Notes: generated from the letters alone by a model not told the origin. A DNA stretch of 15,083 bases from LW40-45 sp048883105 (GCA_048883105.1 JBHLQY010000060.1:1-15083); one strand, 5' to 3'; shown: positions 1 through 6,464, counted from the first letter of the stretch. A program made the numbers and translations.

Positions 1-87
1 ACTAAAAATTCTATCATTGGTAGTAATGTAAAAGTTGAGAATATAAGTAAAGATAATTTAATTATTGGTGATAAGAGTGCTTTTTAA
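1..87 (+). CDS. C-terminal end of a left-handed beta-helix (hexapeptide-repeat) protein, partial
   Basis: The window begins inside this gene; only the last 28 codons and the TAA stop (85-87) are visible, in the frame that starts at base 1. The peptide contains NSIIGSNVKV and NLIIGDKSAF, a spaced I-I-G-x-(N/D) pattern typical of hexapeptide-repeat turns. Such tails occur on archaeal sugar-1-phosphate nucleotidylyltransferases (RmlA/GlmU-like) and on hexapeptide acyltransferases. A nucleotide-sugar role is a reasonable guess, but the catalytic part lies outside the window and the two classes cannot be separated. The following 157 bp (88-244) is AT-rich with T-runs that could terminate transcription. 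I see no other gene there. Confidence 0.55.
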   Translation, partial: TKNSIIGSNVKVENISKDNLIIGDKSAF

Positions 88-244
88 TGATTTTCTAAAA
101 TTGGAATTTTCAATAATTGAAACCTACTAATTTTGTCATACTCTTTTTAATTAAGTAAAGTATTAATTTTAGCAAGATAAATTTATTAACTAATGATTAC
201 AAGTTTTTTTTATTAGAAATAAAAAATAATTCCGATAAGTTATT

Positions 245-1692
245 ATGCCTTACAACGTCGCCTTTGACCTATCTCACAAACCTAGGGGAAAAATTGATGA
301 AAACTATACTGAACTCCGAGATCATTTAAATGCAAACGATTTTGTTTGTTATAATTTTTTAGAAACACCTATTACCCAAGAATCTTTAAAAATATACGAT
401 ATTTTGGTCTTTGTCTGTCCCGATTATGCAAAAATAACACCTCCAGAAATATTAGAAATTGTAAATTGGGTAAAAGAAGAGGGAGGTGGCTTACTTTTAC
501 TCTCTCATGCAGGGGGTGATAAAGGCAGAAGTAGTAATTTAAGTGAATTAAGTGAGAATTTTGGTATTTCCTTTGAAAATGATCAAGTTCTTGATGAGAT
601 GAATAATAGTGGAATGGAAAATCTTCCAATCATAACAGCTGCTAATTTTATTCCACCCCACCCTGTAACCAATGGTATAAACGAAATTTGTTTCCGCGCC
701 GGGTGTTCGCTTACAGTTCTTGGAGGAGCGATTTCTGTAGTTTCTTCAAATGAAACATCTGAACCTTTTTCAAGTCCGTTAATCTGTGTTGCAGAACTGG
801 AAAATGGTAGAGTATGTGCCACCGGAAGTTATGAAATGTTTAGAGATAGAACTGGAGGAGGATTTCAAAACGATGAGCATGCTAGATTAGCTTTAAATAT
901 TTTCGAATGGTTATTAAGTGAACATAGGAAGGAAATTACTCAACATGGTACGGTTCATGCTGCTCCTACTGCTCCAGCTCAACCCACTTCAAATCAATTA
1001 GCAGAACAATTTACATCACCGTATAGTTCTGATATAGATACACAAAGTATTGATTCTACAATAAAATTTTCCTCAAAAGAGGAATTAACAGGTCTTTTAA
1101 ATACATATTTACATCAAATTAATACTATTAAAAATAACATTGAAGATCTCGTCAAACATATAAATATTTATGGTGATGCTATTTTTAAGCAAGTACCACA
1201 AATAGATGAAATGACAGAAGGTATTCAGGATTCTTATCAAATAAATGAAAGTGGTGCGCAAGAAACTAATCCTCTCTCAGCTTTACCATCAAAACCTCTG
1301 GACTTTGAGAAAAGAGTCAAAAAGGGAAAAAAAAAATCCAAAGAAGTCCTCATTGGACTGGAACCTGTAGAATACAAAGAGCGAGATACTATTGAAAAAG
1401 GATCAGATATAGCTTTAGCTGAAATAATTAAGAAAAAAAAAAAAAGAAAAAAAAACCTAAGGCTAAGGTCGGGAAAGTACCTAATGGTGAAAATGAAATA
1501 TTAGAAGCAGAATTGGAAGGGTTAGAATCGAAATTAAATTCTGTTTTTAATTTAATAAATTTTATCGAAAAGAAGCACGAATCTGGTAAATTGGATGATA
1601 AATCTTATGAAAAACAAACGCGCAAACTGCAAAATGATTTAGGGCAAACTAAAAAACGTATTACAGAAATTAGGAATATTTTAGAAAGTTAA
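245..1692 (+). CDS. GIFT-domain (IFT52-like) protein with coiled-coil C terminus; frame interrupted in an A run
   Basis: The ATG-initiated frame runs to a TAA at 1502-1504 (419 residues). The meaningful sequence then continues in the -1 frame to the TAA at 1690-1692, giving about 482 residues when joined. Residues 1-227 look like the alpha/beta GIFT domain shared by gliding protein GldG and intraflagellar transport protein IFT52. There is a DILVFVCPD strand (52-60), a Gly-rich GGGLLLLSHAGG turn (80-91), a CSLTVLGGAISVV segment (154-166) and a closing GSYEMFRD...NIFEWL block (194-223). Residues 231-275 are a Pro/Ala/Thr/Gln-rich linker. Residues 276-316 look helical or coiled coil, followed by an acidic then Lys-rich stretch. 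The out-of-frame 78-residue tail (ELEGLESKLNS..., ending ...RITEIRNILES) is a heptad-like coiled coil. No signal peptide or membrane segment is visible, so it is probably cytoplasmic. Its function is unknown; the shape suggests a scaffold or adaptor. It is convergent with the next gene (13 bp between stops). Confidence 0.7.
1433..1455 (+). other. A13-G-A9 homopolymer tract where the reading frame shifts by -1
   Basis: Thirteen A's (1433-1445), one G (1446) and nine A's (1447-1455) encode a run of Lys codons in the upstream frame. Upstream, codons begin at positions congruent to 2 mod 3. The plausible downstream continuation (PKAKVGKVPNGENE..., from 1456) begins at positions congruent to 1 mod 3, so the change is -1. 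One missing A in the assembly would explain it, as would ribosomal or RNA-polymerase slippage on A-rich sequence. I see no strong stem-loop just downstream: only a 4-bp AGGT/ACCT pairing. A base-call error is the simplest explanation. Confidence 0.65.
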
Positions 1693-1705
1693 AGTAATTA
1701 TTAAG

Positions 1706-3061
1706 CTAAGGAAAATTATCTTTAACTACTTTCTCTCGTTTTGGTTTTACAGGATGGCCATCCGGTATATATGGTTGAGCATATTTATTAACAATTTCAA
1801 AAAAATCCCTATCAGAAACTCCTCTTGTAATTTTCTTTTGTTCTTCTTTGATTTTTTCAAAGGCTTTTCTTAGATCCTCTTTGGATGTTGATTCATGAAC
1901 AGTTTTTACTTCAGTTACAATCTTATTTATTATTTCTTCAGGTATATCTAAATCCAAAATTTTTAATTTACTCTCTAATGCATGAATAATTGATTTTGAA
2001 CCAGAAAATTTCCCTAAATAGAATTTTCTTCTTTTTCCTACTATATGAGGATTAATTGGTTCATAAGTTAAAGGATGCGCTAATATAGCGGCGATATGTA
2101 GCCCACTTTCATGAGAAAAAGCATAATCTCCAACAATAGGTTTATATTGAGATAAAGGTTTACAAAAATATTTCTCGCAAACTTCGGATAATTCAGGTAA
2201 TTGATTTAATTTAATTCCCGTATTAATTCCTAATCGATGTAAGTTCATTACTACTTCGTCTAAGGCTGCGTTTCCGGCTCGCTCACCATACCCATTAATA
2301 CATGTATGCGGATATTGGCATCCATGAAGAACCCCTGTAATTGTATTTGCTACTGCTAAACCAAAATCATTATGAGTGTGAATCCCCATATATATTTTTT
2401 CTTTTTGGGGTTCTATCACTTCCTTCTTGATTCGATTTATTAAATATCTAGTTGAAAATGGCGTTAAAACACCTACAGTATCACCGAGAACTATTCTTTC
2501 AGCACCCGCTTCTATAGCAGTTAAAAACACATTTTTTAAATGATTAAAGTCGCAGCGTGTTCCATCTTCAGAAACCCAGTTAACTTTAAATCCATTATCC
2601 TTTGCGTAATGAATAGCATTTTTTATCATTTTCAATTGAAATTCTTCAGTATGTTTTAACGTTTTCCTAAAAATTGGAGATATTGGCATAAATACTACAA
2701 TTTCTTCGAGATCTGCAGCAATACAAGCGTCTATATCGTCGTTTCTAGGCCTTGCTATACCAAGTATCGTAGATCTTCTAAAATTTTCATTTACTATCGC
2801 TTTAACTATTTTTTTTTCGGATTCTGAAACTGCTGGAAAACCTACTGCTATTAATTTAACACCGATTTCATCCATCAACTTTGTTAAATGTATTTTTTCA
2901 TCAATGGTAAGATATACTGTTGGACTTTGCTCTCCATCTCTTAGCGTTTCATCCCAAATATAAGACTCCTTTGGAATTTTAAGATCAGAATATTCGAAGG
3001 CGATCTTATTATAATCAATAAGTAGCTTTTCGAGTTCTTCTTTAGTAAACTTATAAGACAT
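1706..3061 (-). CDS. Isopropylmalate / homocitrate / citramalate synthase family protein (HMGL-like TIM barrel)
   Basis: This 451-residue protein condenses acetyl-CoA with a 2-oxo acid, judging from its family (COG0119). Visible family signatures are WDETLRDGEQSP (36-47: metal-binding Asp37, catalytic Arg41 and Asp42), HTHND (228-232, the metal-binding HxH), GYGERAGNA (257-265), HESGLH (317-322) and the subdomain motif VGKRRKFYLGKFSG (341-354). It lacks the full-size C-terminal leucine-feedback domain of long LeuA enzymes. The last 60 or so residues are a short charged helical region plus a PDGHPVKPKRE tail, so length and layout are closer to short homocitrate or citramalate synthases. The 2-oxo acid substrate cannot be assigned from sequence alone. 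The ATG at 3061 is preceded by a GGAG Shine-Dalgarno core about 9 nt upstream. No pathway partner (LeuCD/LeuB-like) lies nearby. Confidence 0.85.
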   Translation of the reverse strand: MSYKFTKEELEKLLIDYNKIAFEYSDLKIPKESYIWDETLRDGEQSPTVYLTIDEKIHLTKLMDEIGVKLIAVGFPAVSESEKKIVKAIVNENFRRSTILGIARPRNDDIDACIAADLEEIVVFMPISPIFRKTLKHTEEFQLKMIKNAIHYAKDNGFKVNWVSEDGTRCDFNHLKNVFLTAIEAGAERIVLGDTVGVLTPFSTRYLINRIKKEVIEPQKEKIYMGIHTHNDFGLAVANTITGVLHGCQYPHTCINGYGERAGNAALDEVVMNLHRLGINTGIKLNQLPELSEVCEKYFCKPLSQYKPIVGDYAFSHESGLHIAAILAHPLTYEPINPHIVGKRRKFYLGKFSGSKSIIHALESKLKILDLDIPEEIINKIVTEVKTVHESTSKEDLRKAFEKIKEEQKKITRGVSDRDFFEIVNKYAQPYIPDGHPVKPKREKVVKDNFP

Positions 3062-3120
3062 AACTAATTCTCCACGATGATAGTTAATAATAGAAATTAA
3101 AGAAGTTAAATAAAGTTCAT

Positions 3121-3130
3121 TTTATAAAAG
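3121..3130 (-). promoter_or_regulatory. Probable TATA box for the synthase gene
   Basis: Read on the minus strand this is CTTTTATAAA, about 60 nt upstream of the ATG at 3061. It would place the transcription start near 3096 and give a leader of roughly 35 nt that contains the GGAG ribosome site. A minus-strand T-run (3142-3147) that could end the operon upstream lies just before it. Confidence 0.4.
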
Positions 3131-3166
3131 TATAATGGCAAAAAACTATAAGGAATTGGATTTTAA

Positions 3167-3664
3167 TTAAAAAAAAAACTTGAAATTTCTTATGCATTTC
3201 TTTCCTTCATTCATCAAACAGTTGTTTATTTGAGGAGATACATCAAATTTTATTCCTAATCCTTCAAACCAGCCTTCAATTCTGTCATAAATACCACAAA
3301 TATAATCGTCTAAGACACCAATACGTTTAATCCCATCATAAGCAAAACATTTATGCATTTCAAATGTTAATTCATTATCGTTGGAAAATTCGTATGAGAA
3401 CTTCATAAAATCTGCTTTTACAATATCAACAACCTTATCCATGAAGTTCTTTAATTCTTCCAATGTTTTTATTTTTTCAATGCCAAGAACCTTTTTGAAC
3501 CTTTTACACTCAACAAAACCTAACCCTCGTGAAGCAGCTTTATTGATTTTGTTTGTTTTTTCAATTCCAACCTTTCTTAATGAATGTAGAAACCACATGC
3601 CATCATGAGTCATCCAAGATTTGAATAACAGTTCCTTTATTTCCTTTCCATTTAGAGTTTTCAT
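3167..3664 (-). CDS. DUF6125 / ATC-hydrolase-like protein, copy A
   Basis: This 165-residue soluble protein is paralogous to the product of 4159-4725. Shared features in order are the W-x2-HDG-x-WF block (17-25, followed by LHSLRKVGIE), an LGI segment near 60, an MKF segment near 87, a KCF stretch near 105, a C-x-G...GWFEGLG segment near 123-136 and a C-terminal Cys followed by a hydrophobic FKF strand. This layout resembles the DUF6125 / L-2-amino-thiazoline-4-carboxylic acid hydrolase-like families, identified by pattern memory only. The usual C-terminal G-D-x2-C-x-F-x-F motif is degraded here (NEGKKCIRNFKF), so this copy may have diverged from its partner. No enzymatic role can be claimed. 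It is the last gene of the leftward three-gene operon, 25 bp after the DUF3795 gene. Confidence 0.7.
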   Translation of the reverse strand: MKTLNGKEIKELLFKSWMTHDGMWFLHSLRKVGIEKTNKINKAASRGLGFVECKRFKKVLGIEKIKTLEELKNFMDKVVDIVKADFMKFSYEFSNDNELTFEMHKCFAYDGIKRIGVLDDYICGIYDRIEGWFEGLGIKFDVSPQINNCLMNEGKKCIRNFKFFF

Positions 3665-3689
3665 TTTTCTTCATTAGATTTTCTTCTCG

Positions 3690-4142
3690 TTATAAGTAGC
3701 GCGCTTCAAGTTGAGTACCACAAGATTTACATATCCTGCCGCGCCAATGAGCTAACGTTTGACATGAAGGACAACTATTTAATTCTATAGTTTTAGCAAT
3801 CCAATCTTCCTTACTATGTTGTTTACGATAATTAACGTCAAATTTAACTTTTTTTATAAATTCTTTAACAGGAAAACGTTCTATAATCTTACACGGGAAT
3901 TCATCACAATCTACGCAACTTTCGTATCCTCTTTTCAAGACACATGATTTCATTGGACACATCTTGCAAATAAATAGCGGTTCTTCAGATCTACATCCTT
4001 CACAAATTATTTGGTCTGGTTTAATTCCTATCATTTTTGCGAGTTTTTCTTTCAGTTGTTCATCATTTGTTATGTAAGCAATTCGGAATGAGCAAACTCT
4101 ACAATTTGTCCCGCAATATGCCATAAAATTCGGATCTTCCAT
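3690..4142 (-). CDS. DUF3795-type cysteine-rich protein with C-terminal zinc ribbon
   Basis: The 150-residue product has 15 cysteines. The N terminus MAYCGTNCRVCSF (7-19) is the C-G-x2-C-x2-C signature of DUF3795 proteins. Further pairs are IICEGC (45-50), C59-K-M-C62 with C67, and CVDCDEFPC (76-84). A distinct C-terminal zinc ribbon is formed by CPSC (124-127) and CKSC (138-141). The protein should bind several metal ions or an iron-sulfur cluster, but which is not visible. The family has no established function. It sits between the two DUF6125-like paralogues, 16 bp after the upstream gene and 25 bp before the downstream one, which implies co-transcription. The central Cys array resembles B-box- or ferredoxin-like spacing without matching either well. 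Confidence 0.8.
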   Translation of the reverse strand: MEDPNFMAYCGTNCRVCSFRIAYITNDEQLKEKLAKMIGIKPDQIICEGCRSEEPLFICKMCPMKSCVLKRGYESCVDCDEFPCKIIERFPVKEFIKKVKFDVNYRKQHSKEDWIAKTIELNSCPSCQTLAHWRGRICKSCGTQLEARYL

Positions 4143-4158
4143 CTTAACTCAATACATT

Positions 4159-4725
4159 TTATTTATTGTTTTTATGTAATATAAATTTGAATTCACAGCA
4201 ATTATCCCCATTAGAAAAACGTTTTACTGGAATGATTTCTCCATTAACTCCCATAGATTCTAACCAACCTCTATGTCTATGATTACAAGCGCACTTATAT
4301 TCAGATTCTGCTTTAGATTTCTCTACTTCTTTCCAAATGAAGCATTTATCTACTATACCGACGCCTTCAGTATCAGAGTGAGCAATAAACCTGAATTTCA
4401 TAACTTGGGGAATAATAACATCCATAAATGTATTTATTACTTTTAACATCTCAGGTATCGTTTTAATTGACCCCTTTTTGATACCTAATGCACTCATAAT
4501 ATGTCGAGATTCGATCTTTCCCATCGAAAAAACAACCCTATTATTCATCGCATTTGCTTCTTCAATTCCATATTCTCTTTTAGATTTTAAAAACCATTGA
4601 CCATCATGTTGAGCCCAGCACATCTGAAGCAGAAATTTCTGTGTAGCAAGAGGAATATCATATTTTTCTTTTATTAAATTACTAGAATCATCTCGATTTT
4701 TAACTATTGTAGATTTTTCATACAT
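4159..4725 (-). CDS. DUF6125 / ATC-hydrolase-like protein, copy B; first gene of operon
   Basis: I chose the ATG at 4725 (188 residues). It has an AAAGGA ribosome site 5 nt upstream. The longer frame starting at 4803 would run through the TATA box at 4777-4785 and adds a sequence unlike the family. The protein carries CWAQHDGQWFLKSKREYGIE, then LGI, MKF, DKCFIW, a CNHRHRGWLESMG block and a complete NGDNCCEFKF C-terminal motif (G-D-x2-C-x-F-x-F). The conserved HDG, CxH and GD-C residues look like a ligand or metal site. The family resembles DUF6125/ATC hydrolase-like proteins and the role is unknown. It is divergently transcribed from the TrmB-like gene at 4912, with operator copies between, and is probably regulated by it. 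Confidence 0.75.
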   Translation of the reverse strand: MYEKSTIVKNRDDSSNLIKEKYDIPLATQKFLLQMCWAQHDGQWFLKSKREYGIEEANAMNNRVVFSMGKIESRHIMSALGIKKGSIKTIPEMLKVINTFMDVIIPQVMKFRFIAHSDTEGVGIVDKCFIWKEVEKSKAESEYKCACNHRHRGWLESMGVNGEIIPVKRFSNGDNCCEFKFILHKNNK

Positions 4726-4776
4726 ATAAATTCCTTTTAAACTTAATTTGATTCGATAATAACAGAGATGCAAATA

Positions 4777-4792
4777 CTTATATAATTTTCCG
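4777..4792 (-). promoter_or_regulatory. BRE + TATA promoter of the DUF6125-DUF3795-DUF6125 operon
   Basis: On the minus strand the sequence reads CGGAAAATTATATAAG: a purine-rich BRE-like CGGAAAA (4786-4792) followed by TTATATAAG (4777-4785). Transcription should start about 25 nt downstream, near 4755. That leaves a leader of roughly 30 nt before the ATG at 4725 and argues against the longer coding start at 4803. Operator copy 1 lies only 9 bp upstream of the BRE. Confidence 0.65.
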
Positions 4793-4801
4793 ATTGAAAA
4801 C

Positions 4802-4822
4802 AACCTTTTTCAAGTTGAAAAA
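4802..4822. promoter_or_regulatory. Operator copy 1, perfect palindrome
   Basis: The sequence AACCTTTTTCAAGTTGAAAA (4802-4821) contains the perfect 8-1-8 inverted repeat TTTTTCAA-G-TTGAAAAA (4806-4822, centre 4814). It lies immediately upstream of the BRE/TATA of the leftward operon. A near-identical second copy lies 74 bp away beside the TrmB gene. The likely binding protein is the divergently encoded TrmB-family regulator (inference). Confidence 0.7.
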
Positions 4823-4875
4823 AATAAAATGCAAAAATTCTAAATAATTTCAATAATAATATTAAGATCAATAGA

Positions 4876-4895
4876 AACCTTTTTTAAGTTGAAAA
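4876..4895. promoter_or_regulatory. Operator copy 2, near-palindrome
   Basis: AACCTTTTTTAAGTTGAAAA differs from copy 1 at a single base (C to T at the tenth position), in the same orientation. It ends 16 bp before the ATG of the TrmB-like gene, so a protein bound here would cover the expected transcription start. That would fit autorepression. The centres of the two copies (4814 and 4888) are 74 bp apart, close to seven turns of B-DNA, so bound proteins would face the same side. Confidence 0.7.
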
Positions 4896-4911
4896 TAAGA
4901 ATTGATGTAAA

Positions 4912-5808
4912 ATGCCCCAAAAAATAATAGAAGATCTAAAAAAGTTTTTGAAAAGCGCCAAACTTTCGGGTTATGAGATAAATGCATATATAACGCTATT
5001 GCTCTCAAATCATTTAACAGCACGAGAGTTAAGCGACAGATCAAATGTTCCTAGTGGACGAATCTACGAGGTATTAGAGGAATTAAATGAAAGAGGAATG
5101 GTTGAAATTCAAGAGTCCCGACCAAAAATGTACAGGGCAAAATCGTTTAATTTAGCATTTAAAAACCTAATTTCTTATATAACCACTTTAAACAAAAGGA
5201 ATGTTTCATATTTAGTTGATCAAGCAAATTTTCTAGAAGCTAACTTATATGATTCCAATCTTTTAGTAAAGAAAGAACCTTCAAGAGTTTTTTGGCAAAC
5301 TGCTTATGGAGCTCAATCAATTATATCTATGTATGTTAAATATTTTCATGAATTACAAGATGAATTACTAATGATTGATTTTATCAACAAAAATACAGTA
5401 AAAATCCTTCCTTATGGCAAGAAATTATTTGAAGGTATCAAAAGGGCTCTTGAGCATGGTGTACGAGTAAAAATATTATGGTCCTTTGGTTTCGATGATA
5501 GACCCCTCTCAGACGATCAAAAAATAAAAAATTTAATACTTTTTAAAGAAATAAGTGAAAAACTGCTCAGACTTTATAATTTATCAACAGGACTACATGA
5601 ATTTGAAATGAAATTTATCCATAAAACGATTCCATCTTATTATGATATCTTTGATAAAAAGAGAATACTCTTTAAACTTCAAAATCCACTAAATCCTTGG
5701 CAGATCTTTGCAAGTATGAACGTGTTAGATTTAACTTTAGCAAAAGATTTAAGAGAAAAATACTATGATGTTTGGACTTTTGAAGCTTTTGAAGAAAATG
5801 CTCAATAA
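4912..5808 (+). CDS. TrmB-family transcriptional regulator
   Basis: Residues 17-78 of this 298-residue protein form the TrmB-type winged helix: LSGYEINAYITLL, then TARELSDRSNVPSGRIYEVLEEL (recognition helix about 47-58) and a wing ending in ESRPKMYRAKS. Residues 80-110 are a helical linker. The remainder (about 120-295) is an alpha/beta effector region with ELLMIDF, an RVKILWSFGF strand and a C-terminal WTF segment, like the PLD-like/TrmB C-terminal domain that in characterised members binds sugars. The ligand here is unknown. It is divergent from the DUF6125-DUF3795-DUF6125 operon, and the paired operators make it the probable local regulator of both transcripts. No clear Shine-Dalgarno precedes the ATG. 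Confidence 0.85.
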   Translation: MPQKIIEDLKKFLKSAKLSGYEINAYITLLLSNHLTARELSDRSNVPSGRIYEVLEELNERGMVEIQESRPKMYRAKSFNLAFKNLISYITTLNKRNVSYLVDQANFLEANLYDSNLLVKKEPSRVFWQTAYGAQSIISMYVKYFHELQDELLMIDFINKNTVKILPYGKKLFEGIKRALEHGVRVKILWSFGFDDRPLSDDQKIKNLILFKEISEKLLRLYNLSTGLHEFEMKFIHKTIPSYYDIFDKKRILFKLQNPLNPWQIFASMNVLDLTLAKDLREKYYDVWTFEAFEENAQ

Positions 5809-5821
5809 AAAAGAGATATAT

Positions 5822-5828
5822 AAAAAAA
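5822..5828 (-). terminator. Possible T-tract terminator of the Lrp gene
   Basis: On the minus strand, 9 nt after the Lrp stop codon, a T7 run is followed by TATATATCTCTTTT. This fits the stem-free oligo-T terminators of archaea. It falls in the 29-bp convergent gap after the TrmB gene. Confidence 0.35.
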
Positions 5829-5837
5829 GAAGATGCT

Positions 5838-6281
5838 TCACTTAATAACATCTGTTATAAAACAGGTTTCTACAATTCTTATTCCTTCAATTTGGCTGAT
5901 TTTATCTTCTATCAAAGGATTAAATTGTTCTATTGAGTTAATTTCGATCATCATAAAGAGGCCACAATCACCGCTTAATCTCCAAATATTGCTAATTTCT
6001 TCGATTTTTTTTAATTCGGCGACAATCCTCTTAATCTCTTTAAAATCAGGCTCGACTTTAACGGTCGCGCGAGTCTTTGGTTTCGAGTCAATCGAATATT
6101 TTATTGTAAACTTTTTAATTACCCCTTCATCGACTAATTTTTTAACACGACGGCGAACTGTTGCCTCCGTCTTCCCAATTTTTTGCGAGATTTCGTTAAA
6201 CGATATTCGACTATCTTTTTTTAATTCTTCTAAAATCTTAACATCAATAACATCAACAAGTAATTTTTTTCTTACTTCCAC
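5838..6281 (-). CDS. Lrp/AsnC-family transcriptional regulator
   Basis: The 147-residue product matches a full-length small Lrp/AsnC protein. Residues 10-65 are the helix-turn-helix: VIDVKILEELKKDSRISFNE, then ISQKIGKTEATVRRRVKKLVDEGVI. Residues 72-147 form the beta-alpha-beta RAM (ligand-binding, oligomerisation) domain: TRATVKVEP, the conserved SGDCGLFMMIE (103-113) and a closing VETCFIT. Translation starts at GTG (6281), supported by AGAGGT on the minus strand with 8 nt between. Members commonly respond to amino acids and autoregulate; the effector is not visible. It is divergent from the kinase gene across 266 bp. Confidence 0.9.
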   Translation of the reverse strand: MEVRKKLLVDVIDVKILEELKKDSRISFNEISQKIGKTEATVRRRVKKLVDEGVIKKFTIKYSIDSKPKTRATVKVEPDFKEIKRIVAELKKIEEISNIWRLSGDCGLFMMIEINSIEQFNPLIEDKISQIEGIRIVETCFITDVIK

Positions 6282-6325
6282 TTCTCAATACCTCTTATGA
6301 CAGTTTTTTTATAATTGTAAAACTC

Positions 6326-6370
6326 TATAATAAAAAGTGAAAATTAATAATTAAAATTTATCATTTCACT
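6326..6370 (-). promoter_or_regulatory. Lrp gene promoter with flanking inverted repeat
   Basis: The TATA-like stretch on the minus strand is TTATTATA (6326-6333). Just upstream lies the inverted repeat AGTGAAA (6336-6342) / TTTCACT (6364-6370), centres 28 bp apart, enclosing an AT-only spacer with TTAATAATTAA. Placement next to the TATA box suggests an autoregulatory Lrp site. The arms are short, so this is tentative. Confidence 0.35.
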
Positions 6371-6409
6371 GTTAGGAATTTTTAATTATTTTGTCGATAA
6401 ATCACTATT

Positions 6410-6464
6410 TTATTAATGAAACTAGTAATTTGATATAAATTTTATTGTTGAAATTAGAAATTTG
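6410..6464. repeat. Tandem 23-bp direct repeat, candidate operator upstream of the kinase
   Basis: Two copies (6410-6432 and 6442-6464) begin TTATT and end AATTTG. They match at 19 of 23 positions and are offset by 32 bp, about three helical turns. The core of copy 2, AAATTAGAAATTT, is a perfect 5-3-5 inverted repeat; copy 1 (AAACTAGTAATTT) has one mismatch. They lie 84 bp before the kinase ATG. The binder could be the Lrp protein or the second TrmB protein. The rest of the 266-bp gap (6282-6547) shows only AT-rich DNA. Confidence 0.45.

Noticed and set aside
372..822. Two overlapping minus-strand frames opposite the GIFT-domain gene
   Set aside because: No recognisable motifs, and the plus-strand frame has coherent domain structure.
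1456..1490. Frameshift-stimulating stem-loop downstream of the A-run
   Set aside because: Only a 4-bp AGGT/ACCT pairing is visible, which is too weak to support programmed ribosomal frameshifting.
1505..1692. Separate small gene after the GIFT-domain stop
   Set aside because: No in-frame ATG near its beginning; the coding pattern starts abruptly at the A-run. It is better explained as the continuation of the same protein after a -1 shift.
3167..4725. CRISPR-associated or toxin-antitoxin system
   Set aside because: The cysteine-rich small protein and paralogue pair might suggest this, but there are no array repeats, no nuclease motifs and no toxin-like or antitoxin-like features.
5833..6300. 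155-codon open frame on the plus strand opposite the Lrp gene
   Set aside because: Its translation is a low-complexity Ser/Ile/Leu/Phe sequence, as expected from the antisense of a helical protein. The Lrp frame carries clear HTH and RAM motifs with a ribosome site.
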